This document shows positions 1 to 8,834 of a stretch of 64,000 bases of DNA, in pieces. The translations under genes and the position numbers were made by a program. The notes beneath the pieces are model-generated. The model searched no databases. It was given only the letters and a program-made list of their open reading frames with translations, and was not told where the DNA came from. Position 1 is the first letter of the stretch, and each line of letters opens with the position of its first letter. Source of the DNA: Rahnella ecdela (GTDB lineage: Bacteria; Pseudomonadota; Gammaproteobacteria; Enterobacterales; Enterobacteriaceae); the NCBI RefSeq assembly GCF_019049625.1, contig NZ_JAFMOY010000114.1:32991-96990 (forward strand), read 5' to 3'.

Positions 1-197
1 CGGATCGCTTCAACAATTTTTGGGTGACGATGACCTGTGTTTAACACGGCAATCCCGGCAGTGAAATCAATGTATTCCCGTCCTTGCTCATCCCACAGCG
101 TGGCGTTCTCTGCCTTCGCCGCGTAGAAATCACACATTACGCCAACACCTCTTGGGGTCGCTTCTTTACGGCGTTTTTCCAGTTCACTGTGACTCAT
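1..197 (-). CDS. gabT: 4-aminobutyrate aminotransferase, N-terminal part (cut by window edge)
   Basis: The reverse strand from the ATG at 197 reads [20 protein letters not shown] and continues with the class-III aminotransferase start ([20 protein letters not shown], then TGHRHP) to the left edge. This is the usual N-terminus of GabT, a PLP enzyme that moves the amino group of GABA to 2-oxoglutarate, giving succinate semialdehyde in the cytoplasm. The PLP lysine lies outside the window. It is divergent from a MocR-type regulator, an arrangement known for gabR-gabT pairs, so the 143-bp gap between them is probably a shared control region. Other class-III transaminases are possible but the N-terminus fits GabT best. 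Confidence 0.85.
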   Translation of the reverse strand, partial: MSHSELEKRRKEATPRGVGVMCDFYAAKAENATLWDEQGREYIDFTAGIAVLNTGHRHPKIVEAI

Positions 198-340
198 CTT
201 TCGCTCCTGCATGAAGGTTGATGTTGTAGATTGCCGATTGCAAGGTGAACAATTTGTCGAAATAGCAATCCGTTCTTGTTTTTTATCCCGCCAGCGGCTC
301 TATAATCTAGAACCACTTTTAATTATTTTTAGGTACCACT
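198..340. promoter_or_regulatory. Divergent gabT / MocR control region
   Basis: This 143-bp AT-rich gap separates two divergent genes. On the plus strand TATAAT at 301-306 with TTGTTT at 276-281 (19-bp spacer) is a plausible promoter for the regulator. MocR/GabR proteins usually bind direct repeats in such gaps; I did not identify the repeats with confidence. Confidence 0.45.
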
Positions 341-1852
341 TTGCGTTCACTGCTTTCTGACCTCATTTCACAGCGCCTGGCAGACAGTTCTGCAGGTACA
401 CTAAATAAGCGCGTTTATCAGGCGTTGCAGCAGGCTATTTTCGACGGCAGTATCATGCCCGGCAGCCGTTTACCTGCTTCGCGTGACCTGGCTAAAGAGC
501 TGGCCATTTCGCGAAATACTGTGCTGGCGTCGTATGACCAATTGCAGGCAGAGGGTTACATTCAGACCCGTACCGGAAGTGGAACCTTCGTCACATCAGA
601 TTTACCCAAAGATGGTGTGATTGCTGATAACGCTGTCCATCATTGCACGCCGGTTCTCAGCCATGTTGTACTTTCAGAACGCGGCGTCCGGCTACTGAAG
701 CGCACAGGCGTTGCTTCGCAACAATGGGGCGCATTTATGCCGGGTGTGCCTGACGTCAAAAAGTTTCCGCATGATATCTGGCGCAAACTTCAGAACCGGT
801 TGAGCCGGCATCTGCACCCTGAGTTCCTTACCTATTCTCGCCACGGCGGATGCCCGGAGCTGCAACAAGCACTGGCGGATTATCTGCGTATTGCACGTTC
901 TGTCGATTGCACGGCTGAACAAATCCTTATCACATCAGGTACACATCAGGCCCTGGATTTACTGGCGAAAATGTTGTGTGACCCTGGCGATGTCGCATGG
1001 ATCGAGGAACCGAGTTACTGGGGGATCCGTAATGTGCTGACCATCAATGGCGTGGATATCCAGCCGGTACTGGTAGATGAAAATGGTATGGCTCCGCCTG
1101 ACGATTTTTCCGCTAATACAGAAAATTTTCGAGTACCTAAACTCATTTGTGTGACACCTTCACATCACTATCCGCTCGGATCGGTCATGAGTCTGGCGCG
1201 TCGTCAAAAAATTCTGGCGCAGGCCAGCGGGCAAGGCAGTTGGGTGATTGAGGATGATTACGACAGTGAGTTCCGTTATTCGGGCAGCCCGATCCCGGCA
1301 TTGCAGGGGCTAAGCAGCGATGCACCGGTAATTTATATCGGAACATTCAGCAAAACGTTATACCCGGCGATGCGAATCAGTTACGTTGTTCTACCCCGCA
1401 CGTTGGCGTCACGCTTAAAAATCGCACACTCGGAGTTATACCGCGGCGGGAACGGGTTGACACAGCTAACCCTTGCCGAATTTATTCGCGAAGGACACTA
1501 CGCAGCGCATATCCGCAAAATGCGTCTGATCTACGGCAAGCGCAGAAATGCGCTAACACGTCTCATTGAAGAGGAACTTGGCCCCGAATATCTAAGTGAG
1601 GGCACTAACGCTGGATTGCATCTTATTCTTTCCTTGCCAGATTCTGTTGATGACGTTGCGTTGTGTGCAGAGCTTGAACTGTTGAACATCCTTACACGCC
1701 CACTTTCAGCTTATTACTCGCGCCCTGCCCCGCGGCGAGGATTATTGCTTGGGTATGCTTGTGTCCCTGAGGAAGAAATAGAAATCGCATTCGGTCATAT
1801 CGTCCGTTGCCTGAAACGCAGGTTGCAATTAGAGGGTTCACTACGAAAATGA
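341..1852 (+). CDS. MocR/GabR-family regulator (GntR HTH fused to aminotransferase fold)
   Basis: 503 aa. Residues about 15-80 form a GntR-type winged helix (GSRLPASRDLAKELAISRNT). Residues about 120-490 form a fold-type I aminotransferase domain, with the DDYDSEFR stretch and the PLP-lysine region YIGTFSKTLYPAMR. Proteins of this design sense amino compounds through PLP and control adjacent transaminase genes. The start is TTG at 341, with AGG eight bases upstream and no in-frame ATG before the HTH. It is divergent from gabT, so control of GABA use is the likely role (inference from context). E. coli YdcR and B. subtilis GabR share the architecture. The centromere-like repeats begin within ten bases of its stop codon. 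Confidence 0.88.
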   Translation: MRSLLSDLISQRLADSSAGTLNKRVYQALQQAIFDGSIMPGSRLPASRDLAKELAISRNTVLASYDQLQAEGYIQTRTGSGTFVTSDLPKDGVIADNAVHHCTPVLSHVVLSERGVRLLKRTGVASQQWGAFMPGVPDVKKFPHDIWRKLQNRLSRHLHPEFLTYSRHGGCPELQQALADYLRIARSVDCTAEQILITSGTHQALDLLAKMLCDPGDVAWIEEPSYWGIRNVLTINGVDIQPVLVDENGMAPPDDFSANTENFRVPKLICVTPSHHYPLGSVMSLARRQKILAQASGQGSWVIEDDYDSEFRYSGSPIPALQGLSSDAPVIYIGTFSKTLYPAMRISYVVLPRTLASRLKIAHSELYRGGNGLTQLTLAEFIREGHYAAHIRKMRLIYGKRRNALTRLIEEELGPEYLSEGTNAGLHLILSLPDSVDDVALCAELELLNILTRPLSAYYSRPAPRRGLLLGYACVPEEEIEIAFGHIVRCLKRRLQLEGSLRK

Positions 1853-1860
1853 GAATCTGT

Positions 1861-1924
1861 GATTTTGTGATTTTGTGATTTTGTGATTTTGTGATTTTGT
1901 GATTTTGTGATTTTGTGATTTTGT
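1861..1924. repeat. Perfect tandem array, 8 x GATTTTGT
   Basis: Eight exact copies of the 8-mer GATTTTGT. The boxes continue in the same 8-bp register beyond the array: GATT 1925, AATC 1933, AATC 1941, GAGT 1949, AATC 1957, AATC 1965, CATC 1973, CATC 1981. The GAGT box is the reverse complement of the ACTC box known from TP228 parH. Confidence 0.95.
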
Positions 1925-2639
1925 GATTACAGAATCACTTAATCTCAGGAGTTTGCAATCACTAAATCCAAACATCTCAACATCCTGTGATCAGCCACTA
2001 ATCTTTTAATCCCACAATCCTGGAATCTTTGAATCTTTGAATCACAAGATTGGATTACTAAATCCCACAATCCTTTAATCATGTAATCTAAAAATCCTAA
2101 GATTTGTAAACATCAATCCTGTAATCCTATAATTCTTAAATCCTAATCCTGACCTCACAGAACCCCAGGATGGACATCCTATAATCCCAGAATCACTCTC
2201 ATGATCTCCGGTTCATATCATCACAGCTCACGATTCCAGAATCCTATCATCCTGAAAATTTGTCAGTTGACCATACAATCTTAAGATTCTTTTGAAATCC
2301 TGAGATTACACAATCCTTACCCCCTCAATTATTCATCATTTAACTCATTGATATTAATACAATGATTACATAATCACATAATCTTATTCCAAGATTAAAT
2401 CTTATAATCCTGAAATCACATTCACTGCGCCACTCTCTGTAAAAGGATTTAAGGATTACAAGATTTCATAATCCTATAATGCGTTCACATCGCCTGTTGA
2501 GATTGTGTAAGGTCAGAATCATAGAATCCCATTAGGCGTAGCACCCTGGGATTCAGTAAATAAATCCTATAATCCTGACACTTTTAGAATCCCATAGTTC
2601 CGTGATAGTGGCATTGCCATCTCCGGAGCACAGAATGTT

Positions 2640-2783
2640 GAGATGTTGAGATGTTGAGATGTTGAGATGTTGAGATGTTGAGATGTTGAGATGGTGAGAT
2701 GTTGAGATGTTGAGATGGTGAGATGGTGAGATGGTGAGATGGTGAGATGGTGAGATGGTGAGATGGTGAGATGGTGAGATGGT
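2640..2783. repeat. Tandem array, 18 x GAGATG(T/G)T
   Basis: Eighteen units of GAGATGTT or GAGATGGT in exact 8-bp register. The GATGTT type prevails on the left and the GATGGT type on the right, as expected if units duplicate by slippage or unequal exchange. Read on the other strand the unit is CATC plus TCAA or TCAC, so it keeps the (A/C)ATC-N4 layout of the surrounding region. An 82-codon reading frame across it is only a shadow of the repeat. Confidence 0.95.
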
Positions 2784-2880
2784 GAGATTTTAAATGTACG
2801 GCTAATCTTGTCCATACATTTTTATTTCACAGACATATCAGTTAAAGGATGGCATCAGAATCCAGCATTCCTAAAATTCA

Positions 2881-2944
2881 GAGATTTAGAGATTTAGAGA
2901 TTTAGAGATTTAGAGATTTAGAGATTTAGAGATTTAGAGATTTA
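2881..2944. repeat. Perfect tandem array, 8 x GAGATTTA
   Basis: Eight exact copies of GAGATTTA; on the other strand AATC plus TCTA. It is the third independent amplification of an 8-bp unit in the same region, each with a different spacer sequence. Confidence 0.95.
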
Positions 2945-3314
2945 ATAATCAGCAGATTGGAGGATGTACACTAACCCTCATAAAAATTTGTTAAACCTTA
3001 ATCTGAAGATTCTGTAATCCTCAAATCATACAATCTTCACCGTATAGAATCCTCAAATTAATAAAACAGGATATCTCAGATGGTGAGATACCAAATCAAC
3101 TCAACCTTACTGAATCCTGTAATCATGGGATAATGAAATTCTATAATCCTTAGATATTGAAATCTCCGGATGCAAACTTTATAGTAGTATCTCAATCCTG
3201 TGATTCATGGATTAGTAAATCCCATAATCCTAAGATTACAAACTATATGAATCCTAAAATCTTATGATTTTGGAATCCTGTTATCTTCACTGAACGCTTC
3301 ATCAAGAGGTTGTC

Positions 3315-3941
3315 ATGGCAGCGAAAATTATTTCCTTCCTAAACGGGAAGGGCGGAGTAGGGAAAACCACGACATCAATAAACATAGCAACTTGTCTGGC
3401 GAGACAAGGCCATAAAGTGGTGATGGTTGATACTGATCCGCAGGGAAGCATCAGCAACTGGTACGACGAAAGTAAATGTCAGTTCGACCTGGCAGAAGCA
3501 GCTTCAGAAAAAGAAGTCTATACCGTACGCAAGCAACTGAAAGAATACGATTACGTAGTGATTGATGGAGCCGCTGCAATTTCAGCCATTTCATCCGCAG
3601 CAGTGATGGTCAGCGATTTAGTTCTGATCCCCGTAACACCGTCACCATTAGATTTTGCCGCTTGTGGCGCTATTTTGGCCGTTGTGGAAGCTCGCGAAAA
3701 CCTGCAACCAGTAATTGCGCGCTTTCTGATCACCAAAAAAGTGGCTTCAGCTAAAATGCTTGAAGTATTAAAAGTATCCATTGCCGATACGGGTGTTCCT
3801 GCACTGCGTACCGGTACGACCCAACGCCAGGTTTACATCCGAACAATGATGGATGGTGGCACCGTTTTCGATACAACGGACGGGAATGCGAAGGGTGAAA
3901 TTGAAATTATGACCAGAGAAATCACGGAGTTGCTGAAATGA
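3315..3941 (+). CDS. parF: Partition ATPase, ParF/ParA type Ib
   Basis: 208 aa, the usual size of short ParA-type (Ib) ATPases that lack the N-terminal HTH. The deviant Walker [10 protein letters not shown] places the key lysine at K17, followed by [12 protein letters not shown] (A' box) and PVTPSPLDF (Walker B region). The sequence resembles TP228 ParF throughout, for example [16 protein letters not shown] and TQRQVYI. The protein should form ATP-dependent assemblies on the nucleoid that move plasmid copies apart. SD AAGAGG lies six bases before the ATG. The gene overlaps parG by four bases and follows the box array at once, so the operator probably lies in that array. Confidence 0.95.
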   Translation: MAAKIISFLNGKGGVGKTTTSINIATCLARQGHKVVMVDTDPQGSISNWYDESKCQFDLAEAASEKEVYTVRKQLKEYDYVVIDGAAAISAISSAAVMVSDLVLIPVTPSPLDFAACGAILAVVEARENLQPVIARFLITKKVASAKMLEVLKVSIADTGVPALRTGTTQRQVYIRTMMDGGTVFDTTDGNAKGEIEIMTREITELLK

Positions 3942-4147
3942 AAATGAAACTTGGCCAGCACAGACAACTGACCACAGCACTGGACGCTGTAGCAAAACCA
4001 CCTGCATCGGTGAAAAAATTACAGACTAATATCGATGAAGAACTGCATCGTCGGTTCAAAACCAGCTGTTTCCTGCAAGATCGCGAAATGAAAGACGTTC
4101 TGACAGAATTGATCCAAGCCTGGCTCATCCACAACGAACGCGCTTAA
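3938..4147 (+). CDS. parG: Centromere-binding protein, ParG-like ribbon-helix-helix
   Basis: 69 aa. The N-terminal ~28 residues are basic and probably flexible; residues about 29-67 match the RHH fold of TP228 ParG ([13 protein letters not shown], then [15 protein letters not shown]). ParG dimers bind tetramer boxes through the beta strand, repress parFG and link the centromere to ParF, and their mobile tail stimulates ParF. Start overlaps the parF stop (ATGA). It is the natural candidate to bind the (A/C)ATC boxes at 1853-3300. The short length and sequence exclude a large ParB. Confidence 0.9.
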   Translation: MKMKLGQHRQLTTALDAVAKPPASVKKLQTNIDEELHRRFKTSCFLQDREMKDVLTELIQAWLIHNERA

Positions 4148-4374
4148 TATTATGATCGCTGGCAGGATCGGGTCTTACAGGCCCGTTTCTGACTGCATCT
4201 AGTCTGTAACCCTTGCACTGTCTGCCCTAAACCCTAATCAGCTCCTTCCTGAAGCTTTCTCTCCGTTGTTATCAGATCCCAAGATCAAATAATGTTTTGT
4301 TTATTTTATAAGTTTAGATCTTTCTCTTTAGGGAGGGTTTTTACTTATTATTATCATGAGGTTAGAACACTCAT
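4148..4374. other. AT-rich spacer between parG and the iterons
   Basis: No coding sequence seen. It contains three GATC sites and runs into the iteron field. It probably holds the end of the parFG transcript, but I see no strong terminator hairpin. Confidence 0.5.
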
Positions 4375-5497
4375 TGTGGAGTGATTTCCTGCCCGAGGTG
4401 GAGATCCTTCATGTTTGATGTGGATCCTTTTCATGGTCAATGTAGAGTCTTTTTCTGTGGATAATTTCTTTAGAGATCAGATCATTATGTACGTGGAAGG
4501 ATTTTCTGTGGATATTTTACGCGATAACCCGCTCTTCACCTCGTAATGACCAGTTTAATGACTAACATACTGTCATCACAGACTTTTCTTATAAGTGGAA
4601 ACATTTCCTGATCCCATAGGAAACAGAGATATGTGGAAGAATTTCCTGTGACAGCGTCACGTGATGTCACTAACAGACAAAAGTGATCCCTGAACACCTA
4701 TGGAACAGCTCAGGAAAGGGCTGATCGCAGGATGCAAAACGGTTATGTGGAGATTTTTCCTGATCCCTTAAAGGGTATATGTGGAAACATTATCTGATCT
4801 AGAAATGAGAAATTCTTAATGGGATCAGAGAAGTAGTGATAAAAATCAACGTGTTATTAATTTTGTGACGTTGTCACATGCCTATATGTGGAGCTTTTTC
4901 CTGATCCTGATGGCAATTTGCAAAGGCTAATAGGTACTCACAAAATAGAGCAATCCTGTTAAGTGGAAAGATTTCCTGATCCCGGAGTCATCCATATGTG
5001 GAAAGATTTTCTGCAAAGTGATCGCTGGCCTTATGTGGAGTCATTTCCTGATCTCCCTCCCGCTGTGGCGCTAATGTGGAGACATTTTCTGATCCCACTG
5101 TCTGCTATATGTGGAAAGTTTTCCTGATGATCCCTCCCTAGACAAGAACGAGGCTAGAAAAAGAAATGAGAAGGAGGTCACACTGCAGAAATTGACGATT
5201 AAACACTCAACCAAACCTCTAATGTGGAGGAATTATCTGATCATTGGCAGTGATGAGGGGCTCAAATGCCTATCCGGCAGATTAAAGATCCCTGAAGGAA
5301 TATGTGGAGAAATTTCCTGTAAAAGTGTGGTCGATCCAGCATGTTAAAAAAAGGATCCCTGATGCGCTGGAAATCCTTATGTGGAGAATTTTCCTGATCT
5401 GTTTTTTTTGATCATCACTTATCTATATGATTTTAATACAATAAATAACTTTTGTTTTTACTTTACGGCAGCATTTTTTATGTGGAATAATTTACCT
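4375..5497 (+). repeat. Replication origin: about 16 direct iterons, consensus TGTGGARANATTTCCTGATC
   Basis: Direct iterons begin near 4375, 4492, 4594, 4632, 4746, 4780, 4887, 4962, 4997, 5034, 5075, 5110, 5223, 5303, 5380 and 5481 (the last degenerate). Spacing is uneven, from about 34 to over 110 bp. Most copies end in CTGATC, so the Dam site GATC is part of the repeat. I count about 26 GATC sites from 4270 to 5520. An AT-rich stretch at 5400-5465 next to repA is a candidate unwinding element. Iterons in front of a Rep_3 gene bind the initiator and set copy number. A 78-codon frame across 5111-5347 is a shadow. Confidence 0.92.
4456..4464 (-). promoter_or_regulatory. DnaA box
   Basis: TGTGGATAA, the reverse complement of the consensus TTATCCACA, sits among the first iterons. 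A near match, TGTGGATAT, follows at about 4507-4515. Iteron plasmids of this class commonly recruit host DnaA this way. Confidence 0.7.
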
Positions 5498-5522
5498 TCT
5501 TTCCACTTATGGATCCTGCTAC

Positions 5523-6509
5523 ATGGAACTGAATAAACTCACAGTAGTTCAGGGGAACGATCTTCTTGAAGGCGCATACAGCGTCACTCTGGATGAAATG
5601 CGCTTGCTTAACCTCGCGCTGGCTCAAATTGATAGCAGGAAACCGCAACCGGATACGCTTTATCGACTTTTCCCTCAGGATTATCAGCGGATCTACGGGG
5701 TAAACCCGACAAGCAGCCACCGCCAGTTACGCGAAGCAGCTGAAAGTCTGATGAAAAAACCGGTCACCATTTACAAACCTGATGTGAAAACCGGCAAGGT
5801 ACGTACTGTGCAGCTCTCCTGGTTCTCGCGTCTGGAATACGTCAGCAGTGATGATCACAGCGCGGTTGTGCTGAGATTCGGGCAGGACGTTGCGCCGTAT
5901 CTCTATGAACTTAAAGAATCTTTCACCAAACTCAATTTCGCTAACATAGCGAAACTTGATACCCCGTTTTCCGTGCGCCTGTATGGCTGGCTAATCAAAG
6001 CCAAGAACCTCTACGGGCGACGCAGCGGCAAAGCCATTGAAGTGACGCTGGATCTTAACTGGATGCGCGAGAAGGCCGGTTTGGCGGGCAAATACGAGGA
6101 CTATCGTGACTTCCGTCAGAAGCTGCTTGAGCCGACGATCAACCGGATCAACGCCAATACCGACATCTCTGTCGTCTGGGAACCGGTAAAGCAGGGCAGA
6201 ACCGTAGTATCTATCAAATTTGCCTATGTGGATGAATCGGCTCCAGAAGCCAGCAAGCCGTTGCGTCCGCGTTTACCACGGCGTCCGCGTGCTGTTGCAG
6301 GGTCTGCTCTCGAAGGGGAGTGGGCACGACGTTGCATTGCAATCTTTGAAGAGTATCTCGATAAATTAAGCTCCTACGATGTCGAGGAAAAGGCCACGTT
6401 GCCGGATCTGCGCAAGCTATCAGGCTGGTACAAGATGATTGGCGAGAAGAATAAACAAAAAGAAATTCTCTCTGAAGTCAGTTCCCGCAGCAAAAAAGCC
6501 GCGGCCTGA
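5523..6509 (+). CDS. repA: Plasmid replication initiator, Rep_3 superfamily
   Basis: 328 aa. The protein has the Rep_3 layout of two winged-helix domains: N-terminal MELNKLTVVQGNDLLEGAYS, then LDEMRLLNLALAQID, and a second domain from about residue 130 (FTKLNFANIAKLDTPFSVRL, then YGWLIKAKNLYG and DFRQKLLEPTINRINANTDI). The tail is rich in Arg/Lys. Initiators of this kind bind iterons as monomers to melt the origin and couple origins as dimers. It lies just right of the iterons and probably autoregulates through the last ones. A terminator follows. I use repA in the general sense; the incompatibility group is not assigned. Confidence 0.93.
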   Translation: MELNKLTVVQGNDLLEGAYSVTLDEMRLLNLALAQIDSRKPQPDTLYRLFPQDYQRIYGVNPTSSHRQLREAAESLMKKPVTIYKPDVKTGKVRTVQLSWFSRLEYVSSDDHSAVVLRFGQDVAPYLYELKESFTKLNFANIAKLDTPFSVRLYGWLIKAKNLYGRRSGKAIEVTLDLNWMREKAGLAGKYEDYRDFRQKLLEPTINRINANTDISVVWEPVKQGRTVVSIKFAYVDESAPEASKPLRPRLPRRPRAVAGSALEGEWARRCIAIFEEYLDKLSSYDVEEKATLPDLRKLSGWYKMIGEKNKQKEILSEVSSRSKKAAA

Positions 6510-6534
6510 AAACCTGATTTCCGACCCAAACTTG

Positions 6535-6569
6535 AACGGCGTATCGATAGTAAGATATGCCGTTTTTTA
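6535..6569 (+). terminator. Rho-independent terminator of repA
   Basis: AACGGCGTATC pairs with GATATGCCGTT across eight bases (one G-T pair), followed by TTTTATT. It begins 25 bases after the repA stop. Confidence 0.8.
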
Positions 6570-6637
6570 TTGACCGGCATCTGGAAAAGATATGTGGTTT
6601 CTCAGCAGTTCTCTTATGTTATAGGGCTTACGGTGTT

Positions 6638-6821
6638 AGTGAGTACTTACTGGGTGTGATCAGGTAATCTTTCCACATTAGCCGTTTTGGCGGCTTTTTC
6701 AGCGGACTGAATCCAAAGTGATAAGGCATAGGTTACAAAAAGGGATCACGCGAGACGTATACTCCAGGACGGATGCCTGTTTCTACTGTAAATAAGACCT
6801 AGGATGTAAGTGAGTACTTAC
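6638..6821. repeat. Two copies of the near-palindrome AGTGAGTACTTAC
   Basis: The 13-mer AGTGAGTACTTAC occurs at 6638-6650 and 6809-6821, 171 bp apart. Each is a near-perfect palindrome around GTAC. They flank the inverted iteron at 6658. They look like sites for a dimeric DNA-binding protein, but I cannot name it. Confidence 0.55.
6658..6677 (-). repeat. Iteron copy downstream of repA, inverted
   Basis: On the minus strand this reads TGTGGAAAGATTACCTGATC, one base off the best origin iterons. Its orientation opposes the origin set, so repA is bracketed by inverted iterons. A short hairpin with a T run (AGCCG, six-base loop, CGGCTTTTT) follows at 6680-6699 on the plus strand. Confidence 0.85.
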
Positions 6822-7104
6822 ACCATGCGCCGTGCATATTCTTTGATTACCGCCCTGCACCAGTGCACCGACATTTCATCGTCATCAGTGATGGGTATAG
6901 CTAAAAAATGGCTTAATTAATCAAAAAATAACATGACAAATTTATCGAATTTAACTTGATTGTTCGAAGAGGTTTTTTGGGCATTAAGAAATAACTAACA
7001 GCTATAAGCCATATTTTTTCGTTGTTAGACAAGGCCAAACGGCGTCCTTACTCTTTGTCATGTTTTGTAAACCGTTTGCACTCCTTACAGATGAGGGATC
7101 TCTT
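6822..7104. promoter_or_regulatory. Leader region of the first peptide-type ABC operon
   Basis: AT-rich and without a credible gene; a 31-codon frame at 6825 has no support. It must hold the promoter of the operon that follows. I do not assign a -35/-10 pair. Confidence 0.4.
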
Positions 7105-8817
7105 TTGGCTACGTTATTACGTTCTTCCTTCGCGCCAGCTGGACAACGCGTGCGCCGCACTGCCTCTTTCAAAATCGCATTACTGGCCAGCGCGGTAATG
7201 TTGTCCTCTTTTGCTTACGCTGATGATGTCTTAAAAGAAGGCATCACACCGGCAACCGATGCCAGCCAGGTTCCTGCTGCGGCGAAACTGCGCACCGATA
7301 CGGTGATCGCCGGGATCTCAGAACCTCAGGGTATTTTTAACCCTTACTTTTTCGTTAACGGCTGGGATGAAAACGTCACTAACGTGATTTTCGCCCGTCT
7401 GATTGACTGGGACAGCCAGGGTAAACTGGTCCCTGGTCTGGCAGAAAGCTGGACCGTCAGCCCTGATGGCAAAACTTACACCATCAAACTGCGCCACGAT
7501 CTGAAGTTCAGTGATGGCTCTCCGCTGACGGCAGAAGATGTCGCATTCACGCTGACCGTGTTGTATGACCCGAAATACGACGGCGACACGGACATCACAC
7601 TGGCACACATTGCCGGTGGTGATGAGTATAAGCAGGGTAAGGCTGACAGCATCAGCGGCCTGAAAGTGATCGACCCGCTGACGTTGCAGGTCACCACCAC
7701 ACAGCCGGGTGCGACGACGTTGCAGAAAATTGGCGGGCCGGTGCTGTCGAAAGCGTATTACGGCAAAGGCTACACGCGCGGAAATCTTGATTACCTGCGC
7801 ACGCTGCACGGTAAACCACTGGGCAATGGCCCGTATGTGTATGACAAATATATTCCGGGGCAGGAGATCCGTTTCCACGCCAATGCCAACTATTATCGTG
7901 GAGTACCGCCGACCCCGCGCTTTATCTATCGCGTGACCAATCCGTCGACTAACTTCCAGCTGTTCCAGACCGGTGACACCGATTACGACGCATTCACTTC
8001 GCGCCCGGATGATATCGAACAGCTGAAAATGCTCGGCTTTGCCAACATCAACCTGTACGGTTCCAGCGATTACAGCAAGATTGAGTTCAACGTCAGACGC
8101 CCGGCATTGCAGAATGTGAAAGTACGTCAGGCGCTGATTTACGGCCTGGATCGTCAGAAATTGATCGACGTGGTTTATCAGGGCTACGGCTCAGTAGCGA
8201 TCGAGCCGATCGCGCCGATTTCCTGGGCGTATAACACTGAAGGCGTGAACCCGTACAAATTCGATCCGGCGCAGGCAAATAAGCTGCTGGATGAAGCAGG
8301 GTGGAAAGCGGGCAGCGACGGGATCCGTGTAAAAGACGGTAAACGTCTGGAACTGACGCTGCTGGTCAGCAAAAAAGTGCTGAACGATGCGCTGATCCCG
8401 ATTGCGAAAGAGAACTACCAGAAAATCGGCGTGCTGCTGAAACCACAAGTTGTGGACTTTAACGCGCTGATGTCACAACGCAAGGCCGGGAATTACGATC
8501 TGGCGTCCTTCAGCACCAGCACGCTCAACGATCCGCACGATGGCGTCTGGGATTATTACAGCACAGAATCCACGGAGTCTGGCTATAACAACCCTGAAGT
8601 CGACAAACTGATCAATGAAGGCAACGCGACGCTGGATATTGAAAAACGGAAGCCGATCTACCACGAACTGTACAAAGTACTGGCCAACGATCCGCCGGTG
8701 ATCCTGCTCGGTAACCGTAAAATCCTTTCCGCCAGCAGCGCCCGTGTGACGGGGTTTAAACCGGATATTTACAACGGTCTGACCGGCAGTCTGCCGGACG
8801 TCAAAATCGTAAAATAA
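7105..8817 (+). CDS. Periplasmic peptide-type solute-binding protein (SBP family 5)
   Basis: 570 aa from this start. TTG at 7105 is chosen because GAGGG lies seven bases before it; the ATG at 7060 has no SD. The N-terminus carries basic residues, a hydrophobic run (FKIALLASAVMLSSFAYA) and an Ala-type cleavage site, so the protein is exported. The mature part has the family-5 layout, with PGLAESWTVSPDGKTYTIKL, then LRHDLKFSDGSPLTAEDV, and VRQALIYGLDRQKLI in the second lobe. It should deliver oligopeptides or similar solutes to the permeases encoded downstream. Substrate is not deducible. It is the first gene of a five-gene importer operon. Confidence 0.88.
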   Translation: MATLLRSSFAPAGQRVRRTASFKIALLASAVMLSSFAYADDVLKEGITPATDASQVPAAAKLRTDTVIAGISEPQGIFNPYFFVNGWDENVTNVIFARLIDWDSQGKLVPGLAESWTVSPDGKTYTIKLRHDLKFSDGSPLTAEDVAFTLTVLYDPKYDGDTDITLAHIAGGDEYKQGKADSISGLKVIDPLTLQVTTTQPGATTLQKIGGPVLSKAYYGKGYTRGNLDYLRTLHGKPLGNGPYVYDKYIPGQEIRFHANANYYRGVPPTPRFIYRVTNPSTNFQLFQTGDTDYDAFTSRPDDIEQLKMLGFANINLYGSSDYSKIEFNVRRPALQNVKVRQALIYGLDRQKLIDVVYQGYGSVAIEPIAPISWAYNTEGVNPYKFDPAQANKLLDEAGWKAGSDGIRVKDGKRLELTLLVSKKVLNDALIPIAKENYQKIGVLLKPQVVDFNALMSQRKAGNYDLASFSTSTLNDPHDGVWDYYSTESTESGYNNPEVDKLINEGNATLDIEKRKPIYHELYKVLANDPPVILLGNRKILSASSARVTGFKPDIYNGLTGSLPDVKIVK

Positions 8818-8834
8818 TCCCGTTCAACCACATT

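Larger units (their letters stand above)
1853..3300. repeat. Centromere-like array of 8-bp phased (A/C)ATC-N4 boxes upstream of parFG
   Basis: No credible gene occupies these 1.4 kb. The stretch is dominated by AATC/GATT (also CATC/GATG) tetramers separated by 4-base, mostly AT-rich spacers, so boxes recur every 8 bp. Runs in strict register include 1861-1992 (17 boxes in a row), 2000-2051 (7) and 2053-2104 (7). Three segments are perfect tandem repeats (separate entries). In plasmid TP228 the parFG centromere parH is a short set of degenerate ACTC boxes with 4-bp AT-rich spacers bound by ParG. The same geometry lies here directly before ParF/ParG homologues, so this is very probably the partition site, much enlarged. 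Binding is inferred. Confidence 0.78.

Noticed and set aside
2567..2815. 82-codon frame with repeated SPSHHLTI / STSQHLNI units
   Set aside because: It is the minus-strand reading of the 8-bp tandem array; its length and periodicity come from the repeat and there is no SD or domain.
2640..2944. CRISPR array
   Set aside because: Units are 8 bp and contiguous, with no unique spacers of CRISPR length and no cas genes.
5111..5347. 78-codon frame in the origin
   Set aside because: It runs across iterons and their spacers; no SD and no recognisable product.
6825..6920. 31-codon frame before the ABC operon
   Set aside because: No SD, no domain, in a region with replication-linked repeats.
7060..7104. 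Upstream ATG for the first binding protein
   Set aside because: No SD; the TTG at 7105 has GAGGG at ideal distance and gives a normal signal peptide.
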